This document shows positions 7,392-16,151 of a stretch of 64,000 nucleotides of DNA, piece after piece. The translations under genes and the position numbers were made by a program. Below the pieces are notes generated by a model. That model saw only the letters and a list, made by a program, of their open reading frames with translations, was not told the origin of the DNA and searched no databases. Source of the DNA: Chloroflexota bacterium (GTDB taxonomy: Bacteria; Chloroflexota; Dehalococcoidia; Lucifugimonadales; UBA3495); assembly GCA_026710825.1 (NCBI GenBank), contig JAPOQH010000060.1, positions 1 through 64,000 of the forward strand. Direction: 5' to 3'. Within the stretch, counting starts at the first letter, position 1, and each line of letters opens with the position of its first letter.

Positions 7392-8690
7392 ATGTTCATC
7401 GGATACTTCACCGAAAGGCCGTACCAGGACCCCAAGTCCGGATACTTCGGGGCCACCGGCAAGCCCATCATGGACCTGGACGTCAGCAACGACATCTATG
7501 ACGCTCAGCTTGGCGCCAACCTCTACAACCGCTACCTCGACGAAAAAATCTACGCCGAGGAGATGGGGTTCGACGGCCTCATGCTCAACGAGCACCACAG
7601 CACCCCCTTCTGCATGGGCGGCGCGATGAACGTCGAGGCATCCATCCTGGCCCGCATCACCCAGCGCGCCAAGATCGTCCTCCTCGGCAACATCATCCCC
7701 ATCTGGGACGATCCTCTCTGGCTCGTCGAACAGCTCGCCATGATCGACATGATCTCGCGCGGCCGACTCGTCTCCGGCTGGGTGCGCGGCACCGGGCGCG
7801 AGAGCGTCGCCCACAACGTCGAGCCTCACTACAACTGGGAACGCTTCAAAGAGGCCCACGAACTCATCGTCAAGGCGTGGACCACTCCCGGCCCATTCCG
7901 CTGGGAAGGCAAGCACTACCATTTCCGCCACGTCAATCCCTGGGTCCGCCCCTACCAGAAGCCTCATCCTCCAATCTGGCTCCCCGGCGTCGTCAGCCGC
8001 GATTCCCTGATGTGGGCCGCCGAGCAGCGCATCCCCTACATTATGCTCGCCACCGAGATGGAACCTACCAAGCAGGCCTTCCAGCTTTACCACGACACCG
8101 CTGCCGACCTCGGATACGAGTCCGGCCCCCAGAACATCGGCTACCTCTGGAAAGTCCACGTCGACGAAACCGAAGAACTCGCCGAGCAGGCCGGCCGCAA
8201 GTACGTCCAGGGCCCCAGCAATCCCTTCCTCGCCGGGAACGAAGGCACCACCAACCAGGCGCTGCTCCAACTGCCCGGCCTGACCTCGCGCCGGCGCGTC
8301 CTGCCCACTCAATCCGTGGCCACCGCCGCTCGCGGCGGCAGCGCGGGTCCCGGCGGAGTCCTCTCCCGCCCCTACGAGCAGCAGATAGAGGACTACACCA
8401 TCATCTGCGGCACCCCCAAGACCGTCATTCCCAAGATCCGCCACGTGTTGGAGACCATCCGGCCCGGCAGCATCTTCTTCTGGGACGGCGACGGCGCCAT
8501 GACCCACGATGACGCCATGCGTAGCCTCCGCCTCATGGGACAGGAAGTCATTCCCGCCGTCCGCGAAATCGCCGCCGAACTCGACCTCCCCGGCCCTTTC
8601 GAGGTCGATCCCGCCACCGGCCAACCCTACGTGGCCGATCCCCCGTCCCCGGTCCCCGCCGGCGCTGTGGGCGATGGCGGCGACTCGTAA
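7392..8690 (+). CDS. LLM-class flavin-dependent monooxygenase (luciferase-like)
   Basis: This 432-residue protein is a bacterial-luciferase-like TIM-barrel oxidoreductase, which uses reduced flavin and oxygen to oxidise organic substrates. Typical features are E-E-M-G-F-D-G-L-M-L-N-E-H-H near residues 55-68, L-G-N-I-I-P-I-W-D-D-P near 98-108, the I-D-M-I-S-R-G-R-L motif near 118-126, and a P-P-I-W-L-P-G-V segment near 197-204. An insertion around residues 285-325 rich in Arg, Gly and Ala is longer than in many members. AAAGGAG precedes the ATG. It follows an alpha/beta hydrolase, probably in the same transcript, and is followed by a strong intrinsic terminator at 8716-8747. Substrate unknown. 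Confidence 0.88.
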   Translation: MFIGYFTERPYQDPKSGYFGATGKPIMDLDVSNDIYDAQLGANLYNRYLDEKIYAEEMGFDGLMLNEHHSTPFCMGGAMNVEASILARITQRAKIVLLGNIIPIWDDPLWLVEQLAMIDMISRGRLVSGWVRGTGRESVAHNVEPHYNWERFKEAHELIVKAWTTPGPFRWEGKHYHFRHVNPWVRPYQKPHPPIWLPGVVSRDSLMWAAEQRIPYIMLATEMEPTKQAFQLYHDTAADLGYESGPQNIGYLWKVHVDETEELAEQAGRKYVQGPSNPFLAGNEGTTNQALLQLPGLTSRRRVLPTQSVATAARGGSAGPGGVLSRPYEQQIEDYTIICGTPKTVIPKIRHVLETIRPGSIFFWDGDGAMTHDDAMRSLRLMGQEVIPAVREIAAELDLPGPFEVDPATGQPYVADPPSPVPAGAVGDGGDS

Positions 8691-8715
8691 CCACGAGCAA
8701 AACTCAACGCCAACG

Positions 8716-8747
8716 AGCGGCCTCTCATCGAGAGGCCGCTTCTTTTT
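8716..8747 (+). terminator. Rho-independent terminator after the monooxygenase
   Basis: AGCGGCCTCTC and GAGAGGCCGCT pair perfectly (11 bp) around a 3-nt loop, followed by TCTTTTT. It ends the hydrolase-monooxygenase transcript. Confidence 0.9.
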
Positions 8748-8912
8748 GAGTCGGTAGCTCCTACCGTTCGCCAGCCGATTTCACTCCGGCTGTATGTCCT
8801 TAACCCGGACCATTCTGTGGGAATCGTTTGCGTCTGCATAACATATCGTAAGTGATGATATGTAGATCGCGTGCCGAGTTTGAACGGCGCTTTTGCCATA
8901 AGAGCAACCAGG

Positions 8913-10026
8913 ATGCATTCATCCGCGAGCATCGGTCGGATAAGGCTGACTTTCGTCGCTCTGGCAGCGGCTGCCACGATGGCGGCTTTCCTGGCTCTTC
9001 AAGATACGTCGGCCGCTAAGCCCTTTCATCACGACCATCCGCATGTGGTAGTAGGGCCGGCTGGTAACCCACATGAGCGAGTGCAGGCGCAGGGTTTCTC
9101 GCCCTGCGGCTCAGGCAAATGGGCCGGGCATAGACACGGTGACTCTGCTCGCGGTCGGCGCAGTAACCCTCCCCCGGATCGTGGAGGTTTTGGGGATCCA
9201 CCGGATGCTTCACTCCGTGCGGAATTTGCAGCAACGGGATAGAGAACGCCTACTACTGGACGGGAGACGTCACTGATTCGCACCATTTTGATTACAGCAA
9301 AGATGGGATACACAAGGATAACCATTCGCATCCGAATGATCCAAGAAGAGGCGAACCTCCGCCCAGACCCTCAGGGGACATTTGCGAGAGCAACGGCGAC
9401 AACCAGGAAGCTACCAGCACGCCACACCCACTCCAACGCCGACTGCTACTCCTACCGCAACTCCTGTACCTCAGGAATGCTCCGTCAGTCTCTCCATCGG
9501 GAAATCCCCACTCAACGTCGGAGAAAGTAAGATCCTGTTTGCTGCGCATTCTGGCACGGTGGCCAATTCATGGAGCCTCACCGGAGCCGGCGGCCAGGGT
9601 GCCACCGGCAGCCAATCCGAAGGCAGGGATGGCAGTCCCACCCCGACACCCACTCCCACGCCTCAGACTGGTGACCTTCGAAGCGACGCTGGCGCGTCCG
9701 GGGGAACAGGAAACACCACGTCAACCTCGACCCCAACGCCTACCCCCACACCGACCCCAACCTCCACTCCTATCCCTACCGCTACCCCCACTCCGACACC
9801 CACGCTTATACTCACGCCTACACTGGACCCCGCCACGGCGGGAGATTAGGGAGATCTTGGGGGTCCAAACATCCCGATCATCGGCAATGCCGTGCCGCGG
9901 GTGCGCGACACCCTCATCAACGTGGTAACCACCCCACGCCAACGCAACACACTGATCATCATCCTGATCGTCGTGGGTCTGATCGTCGTTGCGGTGTTTG
10001 CCTACCTAATCTGGCGGCGGCGATAG
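8913..10026 (+). pseudogene. Broken Thr/Pro-rich secreted membrane-anchored protein
   Basis: The parts of one surface protein lie in order but in different frames. At 8913-9020 a signal peptide ends in L-A-L-Q-D-T-S-A-A. A second frame, 9160-9410, encodes a Cys- and Tyr-containing stretch (C-F-T-P-C-G-I-C, then A-Y-Y-W-T-G-D). A third frame, from about 9410, encodes Thr-Pro repeats, a small domain (S-V-S-L-S-I-G-K) and a second Thr-Pro linker. That frame meets TAG at 9847-9849 and then continues open to a C-terminal membrane helix with the end W-R-R-R (9889-10026). At least two frameshifts and one stop are needed, so I call it a pseudogene; assembly error is the alternative. The intact form would be exported, stalk-like and membrane-anchored. 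Confidence 0.65.
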
Positions 10027-10116
10027 CCCGAACGCTAACCATGGGGTCGATCGGCGTCGGAAAAATAGCGCGGCCCTGACCGCCCTATTCGATGGTCTTG
10101 CATCCACGCCACCTTG

Positions 10117-12024
10117 TCACACCGCAGCCAGTGCCACTTCCTCCGCCGGCACGCTCAGCGTGAACTCGGTGTACTCGCCGTCTTCGGTATCCACCGTGAG
10201 GTCGCCACCGGCCCGACGCGCCACGTCGGCCGCGATGGACAAGCCCAGTCCCGCCCCCATGGCCCCCTCTCGCGTGGTGAAGAACGGATTGAATATATGC
10301 CCCACCACGTCGTCGGGTATGCCCGTGCCGTTGTCTCGCACCCGTACCTCAACCGTCCTGCCCACCAGTTGGCTCGACACTCTCAGTTGCGGTTCATAGC
10401 CGTCGGCGCCCGCCGATTCGCGCTTGGTCCGCATCGCGTAGCATGCGTTCGACACCAGGTTGACCAGTGCTTCGCTGAAATCCTGTCCCACCATGGGCAC
10501 AGGCCCAAACGAGTTGTCCAGTTCGTAGACCGGTTCCACCTCGAAATCCTGCCATTCCGCCCGGAACGTGTCGCAGCCCAACTGCACCGCCCGCCGTACC
10601 AGCGGGTTCACGTCGGTCGGCATCGGCTCGCCGCCGACCACTCCCAGGCCACGCATCCGCTCCACGATTGCCAGCGCCCGCCCGCCGTTGTCCCGCACTC
10701 GATTGAGGCTGGTCGTCAACTCCTCCGTGATGTCGTCCAGCAACGCGGCGTCCTCCGAGCTCATCTCGTCCCGGTACGTTCTCAGCATATCCGACAGCTC
10801 ACCGTACAGCTCTTGGGAACCCTCAGAGAAGTTCTTCACGAAGTTCAACGGATTGCTGATTTCGTGGGCCACGCCGGACACCAGCTCGCCCAGCGCCGCC
10901 AGTTTCTCCTGCGCCACCAGCCGATCCTGCATCCGCTGCAGCTCAGCGTTCGCCTCCCGAAGTTGGCCGTAAAGCTGCTCCACCAGGTTCAGGCGTTGGA
11001 CTTCCAGCGCCTGCTGTCGAAACACCTCCAGGGCATCGGCCAATTCGCCAATCTCGTCGCGACCCACCTCCGGCACCGGTGTCTCCAAGTCGCCGGTGGC
11101 CATGCCGCGCATCCGGTCCGACAGGCGCGACAGCCGCCGAACCAGCCCGTTGCCCACCCACAGCCATGCCGCCATCGTCGCCGCCACCACGCTCGCCACG
11201 CTGATTATCGCCAGCAACACGCGCCCCTGGTCAAAGCTCTGCAAAGCCGCATCCGACGTGCTCGACGATTCCGACCGTGCCTCGTCCAGCAGCGTGGACA
11301 CCGTAGCCTGCAGCGCCCCGCTGGATTGCTCAAACGACCGGGCCAACTCGTCCGCCTGGTCGCGCAACGCAAGCTGTTGCCGCCTCACGAAGAAGACCCC
11401 GTCATCCTCAGCAAGTTCGAGCACCGAAGGGGAGGCTCCTGATCCAACCAGCGCTTCCAGATCGCTCCACAGCCGTTCCAGCTCAGCCTCATCGTCCGAC
11501 TGCAACGCCTGTCTCAACACCTCGGCCGCCGATGCCGACGGTTGGTCGGACGCCACCACCGCGTCCAGTCGCGCTCTCACCTGTGCCGCGTCGTCGTCGG
11601 CTTGCATTGAGGCCGTCCGGTTCACCGAAAGGCCGCTCATGATGTCCGCCAGGTCGTATGCGCCGTCGTAGACTGCCTCCGAATGGGATTCCAGGGACGG
11701 CACGCTGTTGACCTGCGCCAACGCAGCCTCGAGACGCGAAAGCGTGTCGTCAACTTGTACCGCGCTCACTTCGGGGGAACCCTCCGTTGAGCGCGACAGC
11801 AGGGCGGTCCCGAGGTAACGCAGCCCATCAACCTCGCGAGCCGCCGCCCAGGACGCTTCCAGCACGGGCACCGACTCCACCTTCACGCGATGGCTCAGAT
11901 CGCCGCTTCGCTCAAAGTAGTACACGCCAACCGCGCTGGAAACCAGCGTCAACACCACCGCAAACCCCAGCGCCAGATACAAACGGGTGCCAATTCGGCG
12001 CCACGGATTAGCAAATATACCCAT
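10117..12024 (-). CDS. Membrane sensor histidine kinase, orphan
   Basis: This is a 635-residue sensor kinase. Membrane helices at about 15-36 and 268-291 flank an all-helical extracytoplasmic sensor of some 230 residues. A HAMP domain follows (about 290-343), then a coiled coil and the phospho-acceptor helix V-A-H-E-I-S-N-P-L-N-F with His387. The ATPase domain has the N box around Asn526, the G1 box D-N-G-T-G near 564-568 and the G2 box G-A-G-L-G-L-S near 590-596. The H-box and the long linker resemble kinases that respond to redox or metabolic cues, but the ligand is not identifiable. No response regulator gene is adjacent, so its partner is encoded elsewhere. Confidence 0.92.
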   Translation of the reverse strand: MGIFANPWRRIGTRLYLALGFAVVLTLVSSAVGVYYFERSGDLSHRVKVESVPVLEASWAAAREVDGLRYLGTALLSRSTEGSPEVSAVQVDDTLSRLEAALAQVNSVPSLESHSEAVYDGAYDLADIMSGLSVNRTASMQADDDAAQVRARLDAVVASDQPSASAAEVLRQALQSDDEAELERLWSDLEALVGSGASPSVLELAEDDGVFFVRRQQLALRDQADELARSFEQSSGALQATVSTLLDEARSESSSTSDAALQSFDQGRVLLAIISVASVVAATMAAWLWVGNGLVRRLSRLSDRMRGMATGDLETPVPEVGRDEIGELADALEVFRQQALEVQRLNLVEQLYGQLREANAELQRMQDRLVAQEKLAALGELVSGVAHEISNPLNFVKNFSEGSQELYGELSDMLRTYRDEMSSEDAALLDDITEELTTSLNRVRDNGGRALAIVERMRGLGVVGGEPMPTDVNPLVRRAVQLGCDTFRAEWQDFEVEPVYELDNSFGPVPMVGQDFSEALVNLVSNACYAMRTKRESAGADGYEPQLRVSSQLVGRTVEVRVRDNGTGIPDDVVGHIFNPFFTTREGAMGAGLGLSIAADVARRAGGDLTVDTEDGEYTEFTLSVPAEEVALAAV

Positions 12025-12195
12025 ATCGAGAACCCCCGTCAGTTATCAGGGTGTGCCGCCTCGGACCGTATCGGACCGGCCTCGGCGTATGCTATCAGAA
12101 TCGGTGCGGGGGGCTGGAGTTCCACGAATACCACCCGCTGTCGCGTGCAATCAAATCGTGGAGAGTAGAGGTTGCGGCAGTTTAGCACTCCGGGT

Positions 12196-12894
12196 CTAAC
12201 GCCAAGCGCATGCGAACACGGATTCATAAGAATCTGACGCATTGTTGCGCGCGCAACGGAGATCGCCCAGCGAAGTTTGAATCGATACTCGGCTCACCGC
12301 CGTATGGCGTTTTTCAATCACGCCGCAAACTAACCCGATTCCGCCGTCGTCTCCATAGATCCTGGATGAGTTGGTGCAATCATCACCGTCTATGAACACA
12401 TCTAAATCACGTTCTTGCACATCGAATGCAGGATCTCCTATCACGTCAAGCCACCCATACTCATTGTTGGAAACATAGACCCAAGCGTTAGCCTTGGAAG
12501 TGGATGCCAAGTCCGTCGCAGGTCGGGTCGGCGTGGGAGTATGTGGTATCGGTGTCGGATTTATCACGACCGTAATCGGAACTTCCCGGGTTACTTCCAC
12601 CTCAACGTTGCGAACCGTTTCGCGCGTCACTTCCACCTCGATGATCTGAGTGGTAGGAACTTCGACGATTTGAGTAACTGGAACCTCTACTATCTGGGTG
12701 ACAGGAACTTCTATTGTTTGCTCAACTATTCGTGTGACCTCGATTTCGACGGTGACAGGCACCTCCAGAATCTCGGCCGGCGCAGTGCAAGCGAGCGAGA
12801 TGGCGACGAGAATTAGTGATACGAAGGCGATCGTTTTCAAAAATGATCCTTTTGTAGTGGAAGTTCTAATGTATGACAGGCTGGGCTGAATCAT
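12196..12894 (-). CDS. Lipoprotein with V-E-V-P-V-T repeats
   Basis: The product is an exported lipoprotein: a hydrophobic signal ending in V-A-I-S-L-A-C gives a good lipobox. Then come about eight short repeats of the type I-V-E-V-P-V-T-Q, a Pro/Thr linker (T-P-I-P-H-T-P-T-P-T-R-P) and a globular C-terminal domain of about 100 residues with four cysteines. Such beta-type repeats are frequent in Chloroflexota surface lipoproteins. The start is uncertain: the frame runs further upstream, but that part overlaps tRNA-Leu. The ATG at 12894 has a weak GGAG; a TTG at 12840 with AAGGA 5 nt upstream would give a normal 17-residue lipoprotein signal and is my favoured alternative. Confidence 0.72.
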   Translation of the reverse strand: MIQPSLSYIRTSTTKGSFLKTIAFVSLILVAISLACTAPAEILEVPVTVEIEVTRIVEQTIEVPVTQIVEVPVTQIVEVPTTQIIEVEVTRETVRNVEVEVTREVPITVVINPTPIPHTPTPTRPATDLASTSKANAWVYVSNNEYGWLDVIGDPAFDVQERDLDVFIDGDDCTNSSRIYGDDGGIGLVCGVIEKRHTAVSRVSIQTSLGDLRCARNNASDSYESVFACAWR

Positions 12895-12945
12895 CAGCAA
12901 AACTGCTCCGGTACGGGGCGGTTTTAAGCGTGGCTTTTCGATAGC

Positions 12946-13030
12946 TGGTGGGGAAGGCGGGACTCGAACCCGCACGCCCAAGGGCACATGATCCTAAGTC
13001 ATGCTCGTCTGCCAATTCCGACACTTCCCC
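12946..13030 (-). tRNA. tRNA-Leu (anticodon TAG)
   Basis: The 85-nt gene folds as a class II tRNA: acceptor arms GGGGAAG and CTTCCCC, the anticodon stem CATGA/TCATG around loop CTTAGGA (anticodon TAG, reading CUA-type codons), a long variable arm with TGCCC/GGGCG pairing, and the T-arm motif GGTTCGAGTCC. The CCA end is encoded, at 12946-12948. Confidence 0.95.
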
Positions 13031-13081
13031 GTAACCTGTCGCCGATCACCATCCGCCTGACCGGCCTGACAATTCGGGAGA

Positions 13082-13157
13082 TGGTGACCCGCCTCGGGGT
13101 CGAACCGAGAACCTGCTGATTAAGAGTCAGCTGCTCTGCCAGTTGAGCTAGCGGGCC
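13082..13157 (-). tRNA. tRNA-Lys (anticodon CTT)
   Basis: The 76-nt cloverleaf has acceptor arms GGCCCGC and GCGGGTC, anticodon stem GCTGA/TCAGC around CTCTTAA (anticodon CTT), T-arm motif GGTTCGACC and an encoded CCA. It lies 51 bp upstream of tRNA-Leu on the same strand, probably in one transcript. Confidence 0.95.
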
Positions 13158-13185
13158 ACAAAGCAGCGCACAAGGCGCAAAAGTT

Positions 13186-13214
13186 AGGCTATCAACAACG
13201 CTATGGGGTGTCAA
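13186..13214 (-). promoter_or_regulatory. Sigma-70 promoter for the tRNA-Lys/tRNA-Leu pair
   Basis: On the minus strand TTGACA (13214-13209) is followed after exactly 17 bp by TAGCCT (13191-13186). The predicted start is about 20 bp before the tRNA-Lys 5' end. The -35 is perfect, the -10 modest. Confidence 0.6.
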
Positions 13215-13242
13215 GAAACGGGAGGAGTTCTACGTTTGTCGT

Positions 13243-13599
13243 TCAGTTCGTTGGGGGACGCGAAACGCGAACGTGCCTGCCCTGTACGGTTATCATCGCG
13301 CGTTCTTCCAGTTCGGGCGCGTAGCGTTCGATTATCTCCGCAATGATTTCGATACGCCGTGACCTGCGAACATCGGGCAGCCGTATGAGTCCCGCGTGGG
13401 GAACACCGTGTAGGTAAATCAGTTCACCGAAATCTTTATCTATCGTGACGAGGATCCGGTTCTCCGATTGCGCCAACTCCAGCAGAGCCCGATCGCCGGG
13501 ATCCGGACCAATGGCTTGGGCTTCAAGCGCGTCATGGCCATTGTTGCGAAGCCACTCTGCCAAACTCCGTCCTGCGCATCTATCGATCAGAAACCTCAT
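13243..13599 (-). CDS. DUF5615 PIN-like toxin
   Basis: This 118-residue protein resembles the DUF5615 family, PIN-like putative RNases that pair with DUF433 proteins. Acidic active-site candidates are in the N-terminal M-R-F-L-I-D-R-C (D6), and in T-I-D-K-D-F near residues 52-57. The gene start overlaps the stop of the upstream DUF433 gene by 4 bp (13596-13599), the usual arrangement for an antitoxin-toxin pair. The protein is predicted to be cytosolic and to cut RNA when freed from its partner. Confidence 0.82.
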   Translation of the reverse strand: MRFLIDRCAGRSLAEWLRNNGHDALEAQAIGPDPGDRALLELAQSENRILVTIDKDFGELIYLHGVPHAGLIRLPDVRRSRRIEIIAEIIERYAPELEERAMITVQGRHVRVSRPPTN

Positions 13600-13847
13600 C
13601 TCTCAGCAATGGAAACCGTGCCCAGGGTATCCCTGGCTATGACCGCGTGAGCATAGGCGACACAGGCGCGTATGTCTTCCGGTTCCAACCCGGGGTAGTC
13701 ATCCAGCAGTTCCTCCGCCGTGGCTCCCTGGCTCAGCAGGCTCAGGATTAGTTCCACGGATATTCGCATGTCACGGATAATGGGTTTCCCTCCGAAAACA
13801 TCGGAGCGAGCCGTGATGCGCTTCAGCAATTCTTGGTTATCAGGCAT
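13596..13847 (-). CDS. DUF433 antitoxin
   Basis: This 83-residue protein has the DUF433 signature: G-G-K-P-I-I-R-D-M-R-I-S-V near residues 20-32, then L-L-S-Q-G-A-T-A-E-E-L-L-D-D-Y-P near 36-51 and an A-C-V-A-Y-A-H end helix. DUF433 proteins are winged-helix-like DNA binders that neutralise DUF5615 toxins and repress their own operon. I start at the fourth codon of the frame (13847), because AGGA abuts the ATG at 13856 but lies 9 nt before this one. Confidence 0.82.
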   Translation of the reverse strand: MPDNQELLKRITARSDVFGGKPIIRDMRISVELILSLLSQGATAEELLDDYPGLEPEDIRACVAYAHAVIARDTLGTVSIAER

Positions 13848-14019
13848 GGCTATCATTCCTGTATGCGACGGAAGCTGATTCTATGTCGAGTTGTTCCTGC
13901 TACTCAGGATGCCCAACGTCTATTGCCTTTTCAATTGAGGGACAGACGCCCGATAACTAACGTATACGTGGGCGGGTCAATTGGTAATCGGCCCGCCGGT
14001 AAATGTTCAATCGGGAACG

Positions 14020-15378
14020 TCAAGAAATCGGCGGCGCCTGGTTCAGGCCGGCGATTCGCTCGCACCACTGGGCCGCGCCCAACACCTGGCCCTCCTGACC
14101 CCACGGCCCGCCGAACTGCACCGCCATCGGCATCCCAAGCTCGCTCAACCCCGTCGACACCACCACCGTCGGCAATCCGGCCGCCGTCCACGGCTGCTGG
14201 AACCCCGCGTCGCCCGTCGTGTTCAGGTCCCTCGGCGCCGGAGCCGGTATCGCCGGCGTCATCACCACGTCCACTTTGGCTGCCATCTCGCTCATGTCGG
14301 CGCGGAACTGTCGCCGCAGCCGCTGTGCCTTCAGGTACGTGGACGTCGGAATGATCATCCCCATCTCCATGCCGCCCCGTATGCGCGGCCCGTAGTCGGC
14401 GGCGCGCGTCCGGTGGTTGGCCTGGTGGAACGCCGCGCACTCCACGTTCATCACGATCCGCTGGAAGCTGTGCACCGCCGCGAAACTGTCGGGTAGCGGT
14501 ATCTCCTCGACCTCCGCGCCCGCCTCCGCCAACTGGTTGGCAACCGCCTCGGTGTGCGCCCACATCTCCGGCGTCGCGTAATCCTGAAAGAACTGCCGCA
14601 CCAGCCCGATGCGTGGCGGCCGGTCATGCTCGGCCATCTGGGCTGCGAAGTCCGGCACGGGCTCCCGCAGACTGCCGGGATCATTGTCGTCCGCGCCGCT
14701 CAACACCATCAGCATCAGCGCGGCGTCCGCCACGGTGCGGGTGAGGATGCCCACGTGGTCCAGCGACCAACTCACCGGCGCGACACCGTACCGGCTGATC
14801 CGCCCGTAGGTGGGTTTCAACCCGACTATCCCGTTGTACGCCGCCGGCCGGCAGGTGGACCCGCCGGTCTGCGAACCCAGCGCCGCCGGGACCATCCGCG
14901 CCGCCACCGCGGCCGACGACCCGCTGCTGGAACCGCCGGGAGTGTGCTCCAGGTTCCAGGGATTCCGCGTCGGCGATGGGTCGGATGTCGCGAACTCCGT
15001 GGTAACGGCCTTCCCCAGAACTATCCCGCCGGCCTCCTTGATCTTCGCCACCGATGTCGCATCAAAGTCCGGTACGAAGTCGGAATACACCTTCGAGCCG
15101 CACGCGGTCAGCATCCCTTCGGTATAGAAGATGTCCTTCAAGCCCACCGGTACACCGTGAATGGGGCCGCGCACCTCACCCCGTTGCGCCTCTGCCTCCC
15201 GCTCCCGCGCCGCGGACAACACCGCGTCGCGGTCGATGGTCACCCACGCCTGCAGGTCGCCGTCCAGCGCATCTATCTGCCCGAGCAACGCCTCTGCCAG
15301 CGCCACGGGCGAAACGGTTCCCTCGCGAATCTGCGCGGCGGCTTCGACCACCGAAAGCTCATGGAGTTCTGGCATCAT
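14020..15378 (-). CDS. Amidase-signature family hydrolase
   Basis: This 452-residue enzyme belongs to the amidase signature family, which hydrolyses or transfers amide groups. The Ser-cisSer-Lys triad is complete: Lys81 in G-V-P-V-G-L-K-D-I-F, the cis-Ser near 150 in P-G-G-S-S-S-G-S, and Ser174 in S-Q-T-G-G-S-T-C-R-P-A-A-Y. The Cys after the nucleophile region, where most members have Ile-Arg, is unusual. It looks like GatA but no gatB or gatC is nearby, so a stand-alone amidase is more likely than Glu-tRNA amidotransferase. A 60-codon gene lies 130 bp upstream on the same strand and may belong to the same transcript. Confidence 0.88.
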   Translation of the reverse strand: MMPELHELSVVEAAAQIREGTVSPVALAEALLGQIDALDGDLQAWVTIDRDAVLSAAREREAEAQRGEVRGPIHGVPVGLKDIFYTEGMLTACGSKVYSDFVPDFDATSVAKIKEAGGIVLGKAVTTEFATSDPSPTRNPWNLEHTPGGSSSGSSAAVAARMVPAALGSQTGGSTCRPAAYNGIVGLKPTYGRISRYGVAPVSWSLDHVGILTRTVADAALMLMVLSGADDNDPGSLREPVPDFAAQMAEHDRPPRIGLVRQFFQDYATPEMWAHTEAVANQLAEAGAEVEEIPLPDSFAAVHSFQRIVMNVECAAFHQANHRTRAADYGPRIRGGMEMGMIIPTSTYLKAQRLRRQFRADMSEMAAKVDVVMTPAIPAPAPRDLNTTGDAGFQQPWTAAGLPTVVVSTGLSELGMPMAVQFGGPWGQEGQVLGAAQWCERIAGLNQAPPIS

Positions 15379-15426
15379 CCAACCTCACTGACCAGGCCGT
15401 TGCACGGTTTCTATCATAGACTCGTC

Positions 15427-15446
15427 GCTCCTGCGGAAGCAGGAGC
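15427..15446. repeat. Palindromic repeat GCTCCTGC/GCAGGAGC
   Basis: A perfect 8-bp inverted repeat around GGAA, in the gap between the amidase and its small upstream gene. The form matches a widespread class of intergenic repeats built on C-T-G-C-G-G-A-A-G-C-A-G. A related one is at 15827-15846. Confidence 0.65.
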
Positions 15447-15508
15447 CCAAAAACTGCGACTTGACCGGCATTGCAATGTGTATCGTGTGTGTGGTCTCCG
15501 GCGCCCAC

Positions 15509-15691
15509 TTACTCCTGGAACAACGGCTCCAGGTCCGGGTTCACGTCGGCCGCGCCCTCGACATCGAAAATCTGTTGCGCCGCCGTCCTAAGGTACGATT
15601 CCAGTTCCGCCGCCCGATCCTCGCCAAACTCCACCACCGCCCGCCGGCGCAACTCCTGGTAAATCCTCTCCTGGTCATTGTTCTGGCTCAT
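15509..15691 (-). CDS. Small acidic protein of unknown function next to the amidase
   Basis: This 60-residue protein is highly charged and helical (R-I-Y-Q-E-L-R-R-R-A near residues 9-18, then E-L-E-S-Y-L-R-T-A), ending in an acidic tail P-D-L-E-P-L-F-Q-E. GAGG lies 10 nt before the ATG. I do not recognise a named family. Composition and position upstream of the amidase on the same strand suggest a real gene, perhaps an accessory subunit, but nothing in the sequence shows the function. Confidence 0.5.
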   Translation of the reverse strand: MSQNNDQERIYQELRRRAVVEFGEDRAAELESYLRTAAQQIFDVEGAADVNPDLEPLFQE

Positions 15692-16151
15692 GTTGCCGAT
15701 ACCTCGCCGCCGGTGTTGTCTTGCTGGTAAAGCAGCCTCGCTGACCGGATTCTAATTGTCCACCGCAGCAGCAGCAACCCCATAGGTCGGCGCTCCAAGG
15801 TCTCTCGATTATCGGTCTAAACCGGCATTCCTGCCTGCGCCGGAATCCAGCAGATGTTGTGGACGGGATTGGAATGATGGCGATTTTGGCGGATTCCCGT
15901 TCATTTCCGCTCATTTCTACTCATTTGAGTAGGGCGGGGAGTGAGGTCGTGGGGCTGAATGGGGGCCGCCCGAGACGTTTTGGGGGCGTTATCAGTGTTT
16001 TTGGTGGACAGATGGGCGGGTTTGGGGGAGCAATGTTTACAGTGTTTGGAAGCGGGCATTGGATGGCTCGTGGCCTGAGTGGCGGGTTGGAATTTGGAGT
16101 ATCGGTTAATTATGGTATGGATGGGCGGAGGGTGGGGACAAGGGGAAAATG
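15692..16151. other. Gene-free stretch with repeat remains and G-rich segment
   Basis: No supported gene. The left part holds a degenerate palindrome (15827-15846) and a run of three related TTCATTT/CTCATTT units near 15900-15927. From about 15935 to 16150 the plus strand is strikingly rich in G and poor in C, with many GGGC, GGGG and TTGG steps. An open frame crosses it, but its composition is non-coding and it runs into the phosphoesterase gene in antisense. Confidence 0.5.
15827..15846. repeat. Degenerate palindromic repeat ATTCC...GGAAT
   Basis: ATTCC and GGAAT flank a CTGCCTGCGCC-type centre. This form, ATTCC-TGCCTGCGC-GGAAT, is a common intergenic repeat in many bacteria. It is probably related to 15427-15446. 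Confidence 0.5.

Noticed and set aside
9640-9840. CRISPR-like or satellite repeats in the Thr-Pro region
   Set aside because: The short ACNCCN units encode Thr-Pro linkers of a protein and have no spacer structure. No CRISPR array or cas gene was seen anywhere in the window.
12895-12987. An upstream extension of the lipoprotein gene
   Set aside because: It overlaps tRNA-Leu and would put 50 non-signal residues before the lipoprotein signal.
14020-15378. GatA of the Glu-tRNA(Gln) amidotransferase
   Set aside because: The triad fits, but gatB and gatC are absent nearby and the Thr-Cys after the nucleophile region differs from GatA, so a general amidase is the safer call.
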